From Verrucomicrobiota bacterium JB023 (lineage in GTDB: Bacteria > Verrucomicrobiota > Verrucomicrobiia > Verrucomicrobiales > Akkermansiaceae), in contig JAUTCR010000005.1 in NCBI GenBank assembly GCA_030673895.1, positions 62,001 through 126,000 of the forward strand: 64,000 nt of DNA, given 5' to 3'. Position numbers and translations under genes: made by a program. Positions 26,924-35,972 of this stretch are shown in pieces; position 1 is the first letter of the stretch, and every line of letters begins with the position of its first letter. Under the pieces are notes generated by a model. That model saw only the letters and a list, made by a program, of their open reading frames with translations, did no database searches and was not told the origin of the DNA.

Positions 26924-27235
26924 ATGAAAAAAACGAGCATGGGTTTGACTCAGGACCTTGAAAAGGACCTTGAGATCATCTCCAACGAACTGGAGAACGA
27001 GCTACAGCGAGCAGAGCGTGAACTTGAGATGGAACACACACATCTTAAAGGTCTAATTGGAAACTCAGACCCTGCGGTCCAAGAGCAGATTGCCGCGATG
27101 GAGGACAGTCTGAGCCGCCTGTATAACGGAATTGAAAAGACACGCATGTATTTACACCTCGCTCAAGGAGAGAGCTACATTCTACGACAAGAGCTGCTCA
27201 ACCCGAGCTCGTCACGCAGGATTCTAATTTCCTGA
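26924..27235 (+). CDS. Small coiled-coil protein, unknown
   Basis: 103 residues, highly charged and helical, with a heptad-like pattern (LEIISNELENELQRAEREL) and no signal peptide or membrane segment, so it is cytoplasmic. It stands alone between two terminators with a strong-looking promoter, which implies its own regulation and possibly high expression. A second ATG at 26939 (MGLTQDLEK) would leave a normal 5' leader and is a plausible alternative start. The coding region is more AT-rich than its neighbours. No family recognised; nucleoid, chaperone or cytoskeletal roles would all be guesses. Confidence 0.75.
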   Translation: MKKTSMGLTQDLEKDLEIISNELENELQRAERELEMEHTHLKGLIGNSDPAVQEQIAAMEDSLSRLYNGIEKTRMYLHLAQGESYILRQELLNPSSSRRILIS

Positions 27236-27264
27236 GATCGACGCACCTATGCCGTTTCATTTTT

Positions 27265-27298
27265 AGCCGCCTGACTTCTCAAGCAGGTGGCTTTTTTT
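27265..27298 (+). terminator. Rho-independent terminator after the small coiled-coil gene
   Basis: A 9-bp stem AGCCGCCTG/CAGGTGGCT with one G-T pair, a 10-base loop and a run of seven T; 30 bases after the stop. Confidence 0.93.
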
Positions 27299-27382
27299 GT
27301 ATTCATGCAGTGGTAAGAAGGAAAATGGAGAGCCTCTGTTCTCTCGCCTTGCAAGGCAGCGCTCTTCGGAGCAGGGTTGACT

Positions 27383-29347
27383 ATGTCACAGTTGGCTCTC
27401 ATTGACGATGATCCTTGGTTAGCTCCTTACCATAACGCGATCACACACCGTCGGGACCGTTACCGAGAGCATCTGCAGCTCGCCCCACTGAAGGACTTAG
27501 CCCGATGGCACCACTACGCGGGCCTGCACCCTAAAAAATCAGGATCGGGTTATGAAATCGTCGAATTCGCCCCTCGCGCCCATGCCTTGCACTTGGTCGG
27601 AGACTTCAATCACTGGAATCCCGAGAGTCATCCTTTCCAAAAGCTAGATGACGGGCATTGGAGAATCGTTCTCCCGAAGGATTCCGGCTTCGGCCACCTG
27701 AGTTCTTACAAGATCCGCGTTACTGGAGAAAATGGAGTCCACGATCGGCTCTCCCCCTTCACCAAATATGCCCACCAGGATCCCGAGAACCACGACTTCA
27801 CCTCGGTATGCTGGAATCCTCCCGAGCCATACCAGTGGAAGCACGAACAGCCGGCCAAGCCAGCAAGCCCGCTCATCTATGAGGCACACGTCGGCATCGC
27901 AACCGAGCGCGAAGGAGTGGGAAGCTACGAAGAATTTCGTCGCAATATCCTGCCTCGGCTCGCCAGGTTGGGGTACAACACCATTCAGCTCATGGCGGTG
28001 GCCGAGCACCCCTACTATGGCTCCTTTGGCTATCACGTCTCCAATTTCTTCGCAGCCTCCTCCCGCTTTGGCACACCGGATGAATTGAAGGCCTTGGTCG
28101 ATGAGGCGCATGGACTGGGCATCGCCGTCCTGCTCGACCTCGTTCACTCCCATACGGTCAAAAACTTCTCCGAGGGTATCCGCGAGTTTGATGGCTCTCC
28201 CGGCTATCTTCTCATGACAGGACCTGCCGGCGAGCACCCTGATTGGGACTCGCTGCTCTTTGACTATGGTCTGCCCGAAACGCGCTCCTTCCTGCTCTCG
28301 AACCTCGCCTATTGGCTGGAGGAGTTTCGCTTCGATGGCTTTCGCTTCGATGGAGTCACCTCCATGCTTTACCACCACCACGGCAACACCACCTTCGATC
28401 ACTACGACAAGTACTTCTACGAGGGTGTCGATTGGAATGCCGTCACCTACCTCCAGCTCGCGAACACGCTAATTCGTGAGCTGAATCCTGAAGCTCTCAC
28501 CATTGCGGAGGACTTCTCCGGCATGCCCGGTTGCTGCCGCCCTCCTGAGGAAGGAGGACTCGGCTTTGACTACCGATTGGGAATGGGGATTCCAGATTAC
28601 TGGATCAAACTCCTCAAGCATAGCCGCGATGAGGATTGGGACCTCAATGCCATCTGGGATCAGCTGGCCAACCGGCGCTACAAGGAGAAAACCGTCTCAT
28701 ACACCGAGTCCCATGACCAGGCCTTGGTCGGCGACAAAACGCTCGCCTTTTGGCTAATGGACAAGGAAATGTATTGGCACATGGCCAAGGGTGATGAGAA
28801 CCCGATCATCGATCGCGGCATCGCCCTCCACAAGATGCTGCGCCTCCTCACCATGGTGGCTGGAGGTGAAGCCTGGCTGAACTTCATTGGCAATGAATTT
28901 GGGCATCCCGAATGGCTTGATTTCCCCCGAGAAGGTAACGATTGGTCATACAAGTATGCGCGACGCCAATGGCACCTTGCTGATAATCCGGAGCTAAAAT
29001 ACCAAGGGCTTGAGAACTGGGAAAAAGCCCTCCTCACGCTCGCGCGAGAGCACCGCATCCTGGAAGCAAGTCCCGCCCAATTGCTGAATATCGATCAGCA
29101 GAATCACTGCCTGCAATTCGAACGCGGCAACTTGGTCTTTGCGCTGAACTTCAATCCGACCGAAAGCTTCTCAGACTACGAGTTCCCCGTGCACCGGGAT
29201 GGCGAGTTTGTCCATCTGCTCGATAGCGACCAAGCTGCTTTCGAAGGCCACGGCCGTCTGGCCCCAGCATCCGCCCATCCCGCACCGGACAAACGCCTGC
29301 GCGCTTACCTGCCTTCCCGCACCGCTGTCGTTTTCGGGCTCAGATAA
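27383..29347 (+). CDS. glgB: 1,4-alpha-glucan branching enzyme, eukaryotic-type (GH13_8)
   Basis: Forms alpha-1,6 branches in glycogen. 654 residues from ATG 27383, which has AGGG at suitable spacing; an in-frame TTG lies two codons upstream. A CBM48-like N-domain (ALHLVGDFNHWNPES) precedes the GH13 barrel. The catalytic triad is Asp323 (RFDGFRFDG), Glu376 (TIAEDFSG) and Asp445 (ESHDQ). The motifs IYEAHVGIA, YNTIQLMAVAEHPYYGSFGYHV and FIGNEFGHPEWLDFPREGN match the plant/fungal-like GH13_8 subfamily rather than E. coli-type GlgB (GH13_9). No other glg genes are adjacent. Confidence 0.93.
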   Translation: MSQLALIDDDPWLAPYHNAITHRRDRYREHLQLAPLKDLARWHHYAGLHPKKSGSGYEIVEFAPRAHALHLVGDFNHWNPESHPFQKLDDGHWRIVLPKDSGFGHLSSYKIRVTGENGVHDRLSPFTKYAHQDPENHDFTSVCWNPPEPYQWKHEQPAKPASPLIYEAHVGIATEREGVGSYEEFRRNILPRLARLGYNTIQLMAVAEHPYYGSFGYHVSNFFAASSRFGTPDELKALVDEAHGLGIAVLLDLVHSHTVKNFSEGIREFDGSPGYLLMTGPAGEHPDWDSLLFDYGLPETRSFLLSNLAYWLEEFRFDGFRFDGVTSMLYHHHGNTTFDHYDKYFYEGVDWNAVTYLQLANTLIRELNPEALTIAEDFSGMPGCCRPPEEGGLGFDYRLGMGIPDYWIKLLKHSRDEDWDLNAIWDQLANRRYKEKTVSYTESHDQALVGDKTLAFWLMDKEMYWHMAKGDENPIIDRGIALHKMLRLLTMVAGGEAWLNFIGNEFGHPEWLDFPREGNDWSYKYARRQWHLADNPELKYQGLENWEKALLTLAREHRILEASPAQLLNIDQQNHCLQFERGNLVFALNFNPTESFSDYEFPVHRDGEFVHLLDSDQAAFEGHGRLAPASAHPAPDKRLRAYLPSRTAVVFGLR

Positions 29348-29361
29348 ACAGGGCGGATCGT

Positions 29362-30804
29362 TCAGACCTCGCGAACGACGATGCGCATCGGGCTTTGCTC
29401 GAGGACGACGACGGTAGCACCTTCTTCAACGAAGCTTGTTTCGGAAGTCACATCGAGAATCTGCCCGTTGATCTCGGCCCGACCAGCCGGACGCAGGTCG
29501 GTGGTCGCGATACCCTGCTGACCAATTAGGCTAGCAGTCGCAGCCTCTGCGGCAGCAGGAACCCCGGAGTCGACCCCGTCAATGGTGGCAGGTAGAAGGT
29601 AGCGATTGAAGAGCGGAATCGTCGGAAGATACTTCATCATGAAGGAAACCAGAATCACGGTTCCCACGAGGCCGCAGGCCAGGAAGGCCAGAGGCAAGGT
29701 CAAGGCATCCAACCAGCCGATTGAGATCTCCTCCTGTTGGGCATCCTCGAAAGTCAGTCTATCGACCATGGAAAAGAGCAGAGCCCCAATCGAAAGAACC
29801 ACTCCTGTAATGCCCAGAATGAAGGTCCCGGGAAAGAGAAAGATATCGACTAGAATCAGCGCCACCCCCAGCACGAAAATGGCCGCGAGCTCGTAGCCGG
29901 CCAAGTTGCCAGCCACATAGTTTCCAAAGAAAAAGAGAGCAAACGCGCAAGCTGAGACAATTGCCCCGACGCCAAAGCCCGGCGTCTTCATCTCAAGATA
30001 ACCCGCTCCCAGTCCGACCAGAATCAGTATCGGCGCGAGGAACTTGAGCCAGTAGGCAATCCGCTCGAACCCGGTCATTTCGGCGACAACCACTTCAGCC
30101 CCCTGCAAGTTCTCCCTCGCCAGTATCTCCTCTAAAGAACTGACAATGCCCTTCGCCAACAGCGGTCGCCCCTCGAAATCGCTGACCGCTTGATCCGCCC
30201 GTAGGCTGAGCAATTCGCCTTCCGGCACGGAGATCTCCCCGAATTCATAACTACGCTGCTCGAACATCATCGCGCGGGCAATCTCTTCGTTATGACCCTT
30301 GCCGATGACGACGGAGCTGACAAAAGCATCGAAGGCGGACTCCAACTTCGCCCGCTCCACGTCACCAATTTCTTGTCCCGTTCCCGAAATTAAGCCTGCA
30401 GCGCCAATCGTAGAGACCGGTTTCATGTAGATGTGGTCCGTCGCCATCGCGATCAATGCCCCCGCCGACAAAGCCTTGGGATTGACGAAGGCAAAGGAGG
30501 GGACCTCGAGTTCAGACATCTCATTCATCATGAGCTCGGCTGTCAGAAACGCCTGTCCTCCCGGCGTATTAAGATCGAAGATGACCGCCTTCGCCTTCTC
30601 ATCATTGACCCGATTCAGAGTTCTCCTGAAAAATCGGAAGCTCTGATCATTGAGAAGATCCTTCTCCCCGACCTCGATCACCACGACCTTCCCCTCGTAG
30701 CTCTGTTCTTGCGAGCGACCGAAGACCGTCCGTTTCGGCGTCTCCTCGGCGAGTCCGAAAGCAGAGAGGAGCAAGCTAACGAGCAAGAGCCAATAGAGTT
30801 TCAT
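29362..30804 (-). CDS. NfeD-type membrane-bound serine protease (ClpP class)
   Basis: 480 residues. A signal peptide (MKLYWLLLVSLLLSAFGLA) is followed by a ClpP/SppA-like domain with NTPGGQ near 79 and the nucleophile Ser113 in ALSAGALIAMATD. Four to five membrane segments lie at about 230-385, and a C-terminal OB-fold NfeD domain ends with GATVVVLEQSPMRIVVREV. This is the long nodulation-efficiency-protein-D form that is usually paired with a flotillin-like protein; no flotillin gene is adjacent here. It is convergent with glgB, with 14 bases between the stops. Confidence 0.92.
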   Translation of the reverse strand: MKLYWLLLVSLLLSAFGLAEETPKRTVFGRSQEQSYEGKVVVIEVGEKDLLNDQSFRFFRRTLNRVNDEKAKAVIFDLNTPGGQAFLTAELMMNEMSELEVPSFAFVNPKALSAGALIAMATDHIYMKPVSTIGAAGLISGTGQEIGDVERAKLESAFDAFVSSVVIGKGHNEEIARAMMFEQRSYEFGEISVPEGELLSLRADQAVSDFEGRPLLAKGIVSSLEEILARENLQGAEVVVAEMTGFERIAYWLKFLAPILILVGLGAGYLEMKTPGFGVGAIVSACAFALFFFGNYVAGNLAGYELAAIFVLGVALILVDIFLFPGTFILGITGVVLSIGALLFSMVDRLTFEDAQQEEISIGWLDALTLPLAFLACGLVGTVILVSFMMKYLPTIPLFNRYLLPATIDGVDSGVPAAAEAATASLIGQQGIATTDLRPAGRAEINGQILDVTSETSFVEEGATVVVLEQSPMRIVVREV

Positions 30805-30871
30805 GTCCGAACCCTAGATTCCTTGCCAGAAACCAGCAACTACACGATGCCGCAATCTTTCGCATCGGCTT

Positions 30872-31987
30872 ATGCGGAATGTCCCCCGTGGCGTCATCGC
30901 CGAAAGAAGAATCGATCCGAGTCAGTTTTTGAGGCATCTCTTTCCCAGCGTGCAGGTTCCTTACAAGGTCGCCATCCCCCTGATCATTCTCTTACCCATC
31001 CTCGTCTGGCTCTTGGGGACGCGCCAATATGACTTCGTCACCCCCCCGCCCACTCCGTCGGGAGAGACTGAGATGCCCGCCTTTGCCGCGCCAGTGAGCC
31101 CGGAAGTCCTCGCCTCGCTCAATCGCCGGCCCGTGACCGAGATTCCCCCGGAGCCGGAGCCTCCCCGGATCCCCACCATCGAGCCCGGCGACTTCATGGT
31201 CTCACCGGGTATCGATGAATATCGCGATGCTGCCGACAAAGGCCCTGCCGCTCTGCTCGCTCTGGCTAAGACCCTCCTCGAGCAAGGTCAGCCGCTGCGT
31301 GCCCTTCTCGCCTTCGAGCGCATCATTGACTCCACTCCCCCCGGCGGTCCGGAACGTCTGGAAGCTGCGCCTCAACTCCCAGCGCTTCGCGATCAACTGC
31401 CCCCTTGGAACGCGGACCCGACCGCCGCGCGGCAATTCATTCTCCATCTCAGGACCGCCCGCTCTCCTGAGGAAATGGAAAGCCATCTCACCAAAACTCG
31501 CGAGATGCTCACCATCTCCAGCGGCCATCAAGTGGACTTGCAGATCGACTTGCAACCCACGCCGGCCCCTCTGGCCCCGGTCGATTCTCTACCCGTCACC
31601 TTCTGGATATCAGTTGCTGGCGAGGATGTTCGAATCCCGTCTCTTCCCATCTCCACCTTCTCGGGAGTGGAGGAAGAGGAATTCGAGACCAACCTAATCC
31701 GCGCTCTCTATGAGCAGCTGGCCCTCCGCCTCCGCAACCTTCCCGAGCTGACTCCTCCCCCACCCTTCCCCGAGGAAGGCGACCCGGCTCTCCATTTCAG
31801 CCAAGCCTTCACCCTCCTCATATGGGACCAAATTCTCAAAACCCCCTTCCAAAACTTCGATCCCGAAGGTTTACCTGGCTCTGAACCCCTCGAGGAGCCC
31901 GAGAAGGAGGCCCCCGAGAGCGGGGAGTCAGAAATTTCTCCAGAAATCGACGATTTCGACCAAGACAACTTTCAAGAAGAGAGCTAG
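30872..31987 (+). CDS. Membrane-anchored protein of a secreted-protein operon, unknown
   Basis: 371 residues. One N-terminal hydrophobic segment (VAIPLIILLPILVWLLGT, about 32-49) follows a basic start, so the rest is probably outside the cytoplasm. A proline-rich linker is at 55-95, a TPR-like helical segment (LLALAKTLLEQGQPLRALLAFERI) at about 128-150, and the last 50 residues are strongly acidic (SGESEISPEIDDFDQD). It is divergent from the NfeD-type gene and is followed after 12 bases by the YdjY-like gene, which then overlaps the toroid gene. No recognised family. Confidence 0.72.
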   Translation: MRNVPRGVIAERRIDPSQFLRHLFPSVQVPYKVAIPLIILLPILVWLLGTRQYDFVTPPPTPSGETEMPAFAAPVSPEVLASLNRRPVTEIPPEPEPPRIPTIEPGDFMVSPGIDEYRDAADKGPAALLALAKTLLEQGQPLRALLAFERIIDSTPPGGPERLEAAPQLPALRDQLPPWNADPTAARQFILHLRTARSPEEMESHLTKTREMLTISSGHQVDLQIDLQPTPAPLAPVDSLPVTFWISVAGEDVRIPSLPISTFSGVEEEEFETNLIRALYEQLALRLRNLPELTPPPPFPEEGDPALHFSQAFTLLIWDQILKTPFQNFDPEGLPGSEPLEEPEKEAPESGESEISPEIDDFDQDNFQEES

Positions 31988-31999
31988 TTTGCCGCGGCA

Positions 32000-32725
32000 A
32001 TGCGGCTCTTTCTTCTTTTTCTAACAGCTTTTGTAGCAAATGCCTTAGCAGACGACTCCCCGGAGGCGCCGCCGGTCAAAGACCTTGGCAATGGGCGTTA
32101 TCAGCTCGGTGAAGTCACTTTCGACGAGAACAGTCGGGAAATTTCATTTCCTGCCACGGTCAACATGACGGAAGGCCTCCTCGAATTCGCCGTCGTTCAC
32201 GAAAAGGGAAAAATTCACGAATCCCTCCTGATGACCAAGGCTTCCGCTCTCAACATCAACCTTGCCCTCAAGCTTCTCAATTACGAAGAGTCCCCCGAAC
32301 TCTTCCCCGTCTATAACGAAGAAACTCAGAGCCTCGGTGACTATCCCAAGGTTTCCGAGAAGGTCAAAACGGCGGCGCGTCTGCGAATCTTGGTGAAGTG
32401 GGAGCAAGAGGGAGAAGAGAAGGAAGCCAGTCTCAACGAGTGGATTTATCACACGCCGACGGAAAAAGCCATGGAGCCTGTGCCCTGGATCTATTCCGGT
32501 TCCTTCGTCAGTGAGGGGCGCTTCGCCGCCGAGACCACCGGCGATTATTTCGCCATTTTCAAAGACCCCGCCTCCATGATCAATTTCCCCGGCACCGACA
32601 ACGACTTGGACGAGGTTTGGATCCCGACTCCAGAAGTCATTCCTCCAGCCAATACGAAAGTCACGCTCACCCTCGCCCCCCTCCTCGAAAAACCTGCGTC
32701 AAACTCAGACAACCAAAGACAATGA
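32000..32725 (+). CDS. Secreted YdjY-like domain protein
   Basis: 241 residues with a signal peptide (MRLFLLFLTAFVANALA). The mature part has the pattern I associate with the YdjY domain: REISFPATVNMTEGLLEFA, then VVHEKGKIHESLLMTKASA. These proteins are common in Planctomycetes and Verrucomicrobia and have no established role. The stop overlaps the start of the downstream toroid gene by 4 bases, so the two are coupled. The domain name is recalled, not searched. Confidence 0.75.
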   Translation: MRLFLLFLTAFVANALADDSPEAPPVKDLGNGRYQLGEVTFDENSREISFPATVNMTEGLLEFAVVHEKGKIHESLLMTKASALNINLALKLLNYEESPELFPVYNEETQSLGDYPKVSEKVKTAARLRILVKWEQEGEEKEASLNEWIYHTPTEKAMEPVPWIYSGSFVSEGRFAAETTGDYFAIFKDPASMINFPGTDNDLDEVWIPTPEVIPPANTKVTLTLAPLLEKPASNSDNQRQ

Positions 32726-33879
32726 AAACGACAGCCATTTTATTCGCTCTGCTCGGTTCGGCTCTCCTCTCTGCTCAAGAAGTTCAGCCAGCAGAGGCAG
32801 CCAATCGCTACCTCTCCGTCAAGCATGAAGCCCGCCTGGCAATGAGCTCCGGCGTGGATTACCTGAAGTCCCAGCAGCAAGACGAGGGTCATTGGGGGAA
32901 GGCAGAGTTGCCCGCCTTCACTGCTCTCGCTCTCACGGCGGCTCTTCGCGATCCGGGCTACGACCATAGCCAGGAGACTCCGGAGTGGATTGAGAAAGGC
33001 TTCGACTACCTCCGTGCGAAACAGCAGGAAGACGGAGGCATCTACGAAACCGGGCTGGCGACTTACAACACCTCCACCAGCATCATGGCCTTCCTGGCGC
33101 TCGGTAAGGAAGAAGACGAATCACGGATTCTCAAAGCGCGGGCTTTCCTGATTGGCCAACAGACGGATTGGGGAAACAAGGGTGAGACGGACGATCAGTT
33201 CGATGGCGGCATCGGTTACGGCGGCTCGTATGACCATTCCGACCTCTCCAATACCTACATGGCTCTCGAGGCCATTTATCATTCCAGGGAGCTCGCCGAG
33301 GATTCCGCCAATGGCAACCAGCCGAAGCTCAATTGGGATGCCGCTCTCACCTTCATTTCCCGGTGTCAAAATCTGACCGAAACCAACGATCTCGACTACG
33401 CTTCCGATGATGCCGACAACAAGGGCGGCTTCATTTACTTTCCCGGCCAAAGCAAGGCTGGAGAACAAGAAATCGGAGACGACCGGGTCGCTCTTCGTTC
33501 CTACGGCTCGATGAGTTACGCGGGCCTTCTCTCCCTCATTTACGCAGAACTACCGAAAGATGACCCCCGCCTCGTCGCCGTCATGGACTGGCTGGGCCGC
33601 AATTTCACGTTGGAGGAAAATCCCGGGATGGGTCTGCAAGGCCTCTACTACTATTATCAGGCGATTGCCAAAAGCCTGTCCGCTGCTGGCGTTGAAATGC
33701 TGGAGCTGGAAGGAGACAAGACGGTCGATTGGCGTAAAGAACTTGCCACCACCATCCTCACCAAGCAGCGGGAAGATGGCTCGTGGGCCAATGAAAATTC
33801 CCGCTGGATGGAGAATGACCCCGTTCTCGTCACCGCCTACACAGTAATGGCACTCGCCCAGCTCGATGCCGTCATGTGA
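32722..33879 (+). CDS. Secreted squalene-cyclase/prenyltransferase-like toroid protein
   Basis: 385 residues from ATG 32722; the longer open frame inside the YdjY gene is discarded because this start gives a signal peptide (MKTTAILFALLGSALLSAQ). It contains repeats of the alpha/alpha-toroid type seen in terpene cyclases and prenyltransferases: YLKSQQQDEGHWGK, YLRAKQQEDGGIYET and LTKQREDGSWANE. The catalytic DXDD acid motif of squalene-hopene cyclase is not seen, so it is probably a binding or structural toroid rather than a cyclase. It is translationally coupled to the YdjY-like gene. Confidence 0.83.
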   Translation: MKTTAILFALLGSALLSAQEVQPAEAANRYLSVKHEARLAMSSGVDYLKSQQQDEGHWGKAELPAFTALALTAALRDPGYDHSQETPEWIEKGFDYLRAKQQEDGGIYETGLATYNTSTSIMAFLALGKEEDESRILKARAFLIGQQTDWGNKGETDDQFDGGIGYGGSYDHSDLSNTYMALEAIYHSRELAEDSANGNQPKLNWDAALTFISRCQNLTETNDLDYASDDADNKGGFIYFPGQSKAGEQEIGDDRVALRSYGSMSYAGLLSLIYAELPKDDPRLVAVMDWLGRNFTLEENPGMGLQGLYYYYQAIAKSLSAAGVEMLELEGDKTVDWRKELATTILTKQREDGSWANENSRWMENDPVLVTAYTVMALAQLDAVM

Positions 33880-33887
33880 TCCCCCGG

Positions 33888-33926
33888 GGACGACGTCTTT
33901 TCTGACTCGTCGTCCGGCCGGTTTTA
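33888..33926 (+). terminator. Possible terminator after the toroid gene
   Basis: An 8-bp stem GGACGACG/CGTCGTCC with a 12-base loop, then GGCCGG and a short T-rich run (GTTTTATTT). The T-tract is not directly adjacent to the stem, which lowers confidence. Confidence 0.4.
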
Positions 33927-33944
33927 TTTCATAAACGAGATGTC

Positions 33945-35003
33945 ATGGCTTCTAGACGCGAATTTCTCTCCGGACTAACCGCTGCCGGCGCAGCGGGCAT
34001 CACTTGGCCACAGTCCTTGGCAGCAGCTGAGACCAAGCCAGCTTCGGACAAGCATGGCACCTTGCTCCCCACCCGCCCGTTCGGCAAGACCGGAGATCGC
34101 GTCACCCTTCTGGGGTTCGGGGGGCAGCATTATCGTCGCCTGCAGGGAGACGACCGAATCAAAGCAATCGAGATTGCCATTGAGGGCGGAGTCCGCTTCT
34201 TCGACACGGCGGAATCCTACGGGCGCGAGAGCCAGTCCGAACGACTCTACGGAGAATTCCTGACACCTAAATACCGGGACGAGGTTTTCTTGATGACCAA
34301 GTCGGCGGCGCGCAATCCGAAAACAGCGCGGCAACACCTCGAAAAATCCCTTCGCAATCTTAAAACCGACGTCATCGACCTCTGGCAGGTCCATACCTTG
34401 GAGACCATCGCTGACGTCGATAAGCGCTGGGACAATGGCACCGTCGAGGTCTTCCTGAAAGCGCAGGAAGAAGGCAAAGTTCGACACATCGGCTTCACCG
34501 GACATAAGCAGCCTGAGGTCCACCTCCACTTTCTTGAGAGAGCGTTGGCTGAAGGCGTCTCCTTCCAGTCCTCGCAGTTTCCGGTCAATGTCTGTGACCC
34601 GGCCTTTTCCTCATTCATTGAGAAAGTCATCCCCCGCTGCTTGGAGAACGACATCGCCGTTCTCGCGATGAAAACCCTCTGTGGAGGCAAACTTTTTGAT
34701 AGCCTGGGCGAGGCGTGGGGTCCACGCGGGAAGGTCACAACCAAGCCTCTCGTTCCCGACCAGCTTCCTTTCCGAGACGCCACCGATTACGTCTGGTCCC
34801 TCCCAGTGGCCACCCGCATCACCGGCTTTGATAATCTGCAGCAGCTCACGGAGAACATTGAGGCCGCGAAGAACGTACGCAATCTCACCCCTGAACAGTG
34901 CAACGCCATCCTGGCCACCGCCTCCGAAGAGGCCGGTCCGGACCGGGAATTCTACAAACGAAACGTGCTGGCTCTCGACAAGCCGGACGAAAGCCGCTTC
35001 TGA
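33945..35003 (+). CDS. Tat-exported aldo/keto reductase
   Basis: 352 residues. The N-terminus SRREFLSGLTAAGAAGITWP is a twin-arginine signal, so the enzyme would be exported folded. The AKR barrel follows with LGFGGQHYRRL, FFDTAESYGRESQSERLYGE (Asp/Tyr), LMTKSAARNP (Lys), WQVHTLETI and RHIGFTGHK. The C-terminal part lacks the CxxCxxC Fe-S motif of the YghZ-like ferredoxin-fused AKRs. Such Tat-exported AKRs are frequent in Planctomycetes and Verrucomicrobia; the substrate is unknown. It is followed after 28 bases by the SpoU methyltransferase gene. Confidence 0.88.
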   Translation: MASRREFLSGLTAAGAAGITWPQSLAAAETKPASDKHGTLLPTRPFGKTGDRVTLLGFGGQHYRRLQGDDRIKAIEIAIEGGVRFFDTAESYGRESQSERLYGEFLTPKYRDEVFLMTKSAARNPKTARQHLEKSLRNLKTDVIDLWQVHTLETIADVDKRWDNGTVEVFLKAQEEGKVRHIGFTGHKQPEVHLHFLERALAEGVSFQSSQFPVNVCDPAFSSFIEKVIPRCLENDIAVLAMKTLCGGKLFDSLGEAWGPRGKVTTKPLVPDQLPFRDATDYVWSLPVATRITGFDNLQQLTENIEAAKNVRNLTPEQCNAILATASEEAGPDREFYKRNVLALDKPDESRF

Positions 35004-35031
35004 CCCAGCGCGATAGGCCATTTGAGCAGCT

Positions 35032-35814
35032 ATGGCACCCACTGAGGAGCTTCTTGCCCGATATCAGTCACTTGATTCACGCGACTCCAGCTTCGTGGTG
35101 GAGGGCAGGTGGAACGTCGAGGCCCTGATTGGCAGCAAGTTCGAGACCGAGAGCGTGCTGCTCGCGGGCGACTGTCAGCTTGAGGTTGACCTCCCGCCTG
35201 AAATTCCGTGCCTTCGGTTGCCTAAAGAAAGCGTTTCCCAACTTGTCGGCTACAAGTTCCATCGGGGCGCTCTCGCCATCGCCCGTCGACCCCAACCGCT
35301 CCGCTACCTCGATTGGCTGGAAAGGCGCTCTCTCCCTGAGGGCGCATTGGTTCTTGTCGCCGTCGGTCTCGCTAATGCTTCCAATCTAGGGACGATCATC
35401 AGGTCCGCCGCAGCCTTTGGCTGTTCGGCAGTCCTCGTTCCCGAGCGTCTAGGAGCGGACCCCTTCTCCCGAAAATCGGTCCGAGCTTCATCGGGAGCCC
35501 TCTTCCGCATCCCCGTGTTGGAATGCCCCGATCTCGCCGAAGACCTTCAAGAGATTGCTTCAACCTCGACTGTCCTCGCAACCTCGTTGAGCGAGGGCTC
35601 GGTTCCCCTCCATTCCCTCTCTTCTCGCAAGACCTTGACCCATCTCGTGATGGGTCCGGAGAAAGACGGCTTGGGAAAAGAGTGGCTTCGATCCGCGTCC
35701 GAAGTTGTCCACCTGCCCATGGCCTCAGGAGTCGACTCCCTCAATGTGGCAACCGCTGCGGCAGTCTTCCTTTACGCCCTCACCTCCTCGCAAAGCGACC
35801 GAGACCGGCAATAA
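35032..35814 (+). CDS. SpoU/TrmH-family RNA 2'-O-ribose methyltransferase
   Basis: 260 residues. The knotted SPOUT motifs are seen: motif 1 NASNLGTIIRSAAAFG, motif 2 HLVMGPEKDGLG and motif 3 LPMASGVDSLNVATAAAVFL. An N-terminal substrate-binding domain of about 100 residues is present (FVVEGRWNVEALI). The target could be rRNA (RlmB-like) or tRNA; it cannot be decided from sequence alone. Motif 3 lacks the usual SLNVSVA serine (here NVATAAA), a mild deviation. Confidence 0.9.
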   Translation: MAPTEELLARYQSLDSRDSSFVVEGRWNVEALIGSKFETESVLLAGDCQLEVDLPPEIPCLRLPKESVSQLVGYKFHRGALAIARRPQPLRYLDWLERRSLPEGALVLVAVGLANASNLGTIIRSAAAFGCSAVLVPERLGADPFSRKSVRASSGALFRIPVLECPDLAEDLQEIASTSTVLATSLSEGSVPLHSLSSRKTLTHLVMGPEKDGLGKEWLRSASEVVHLPMASGVDSLNVATAAAVFLYALTSSQSDRDRQ

Positions 35815-35905
35815 GCTGCCAGACCGCTAGGATTCATTGGGCCCAAACCCGAAACGCTCATGTGCTTGGTTGCTGCACTAACGAACCCTCTGCCCCGCCC
35901 TGGAA

Positions 35906-35938
35906 ACAAAAAACCCCAACTTCAAATCGAAGTGGGGT
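35906..35938 (-). terminator. Rho-independent terminator of the rpsT operon (minus strand)
   Basis: Read on the minus strand: ACCCCACTTCG, a 5-base loop, then GAAGTTGGGGT with one bulged base, followed by TTTTTGTTT. It lies 35 bases after the stop of the 76-residue zinc-ribbon gene. Confidence 0.88.
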
Positions 35939-35972
35939 CCGGATACTGAGAAGAATCGTGTAGTCTCGAGGC

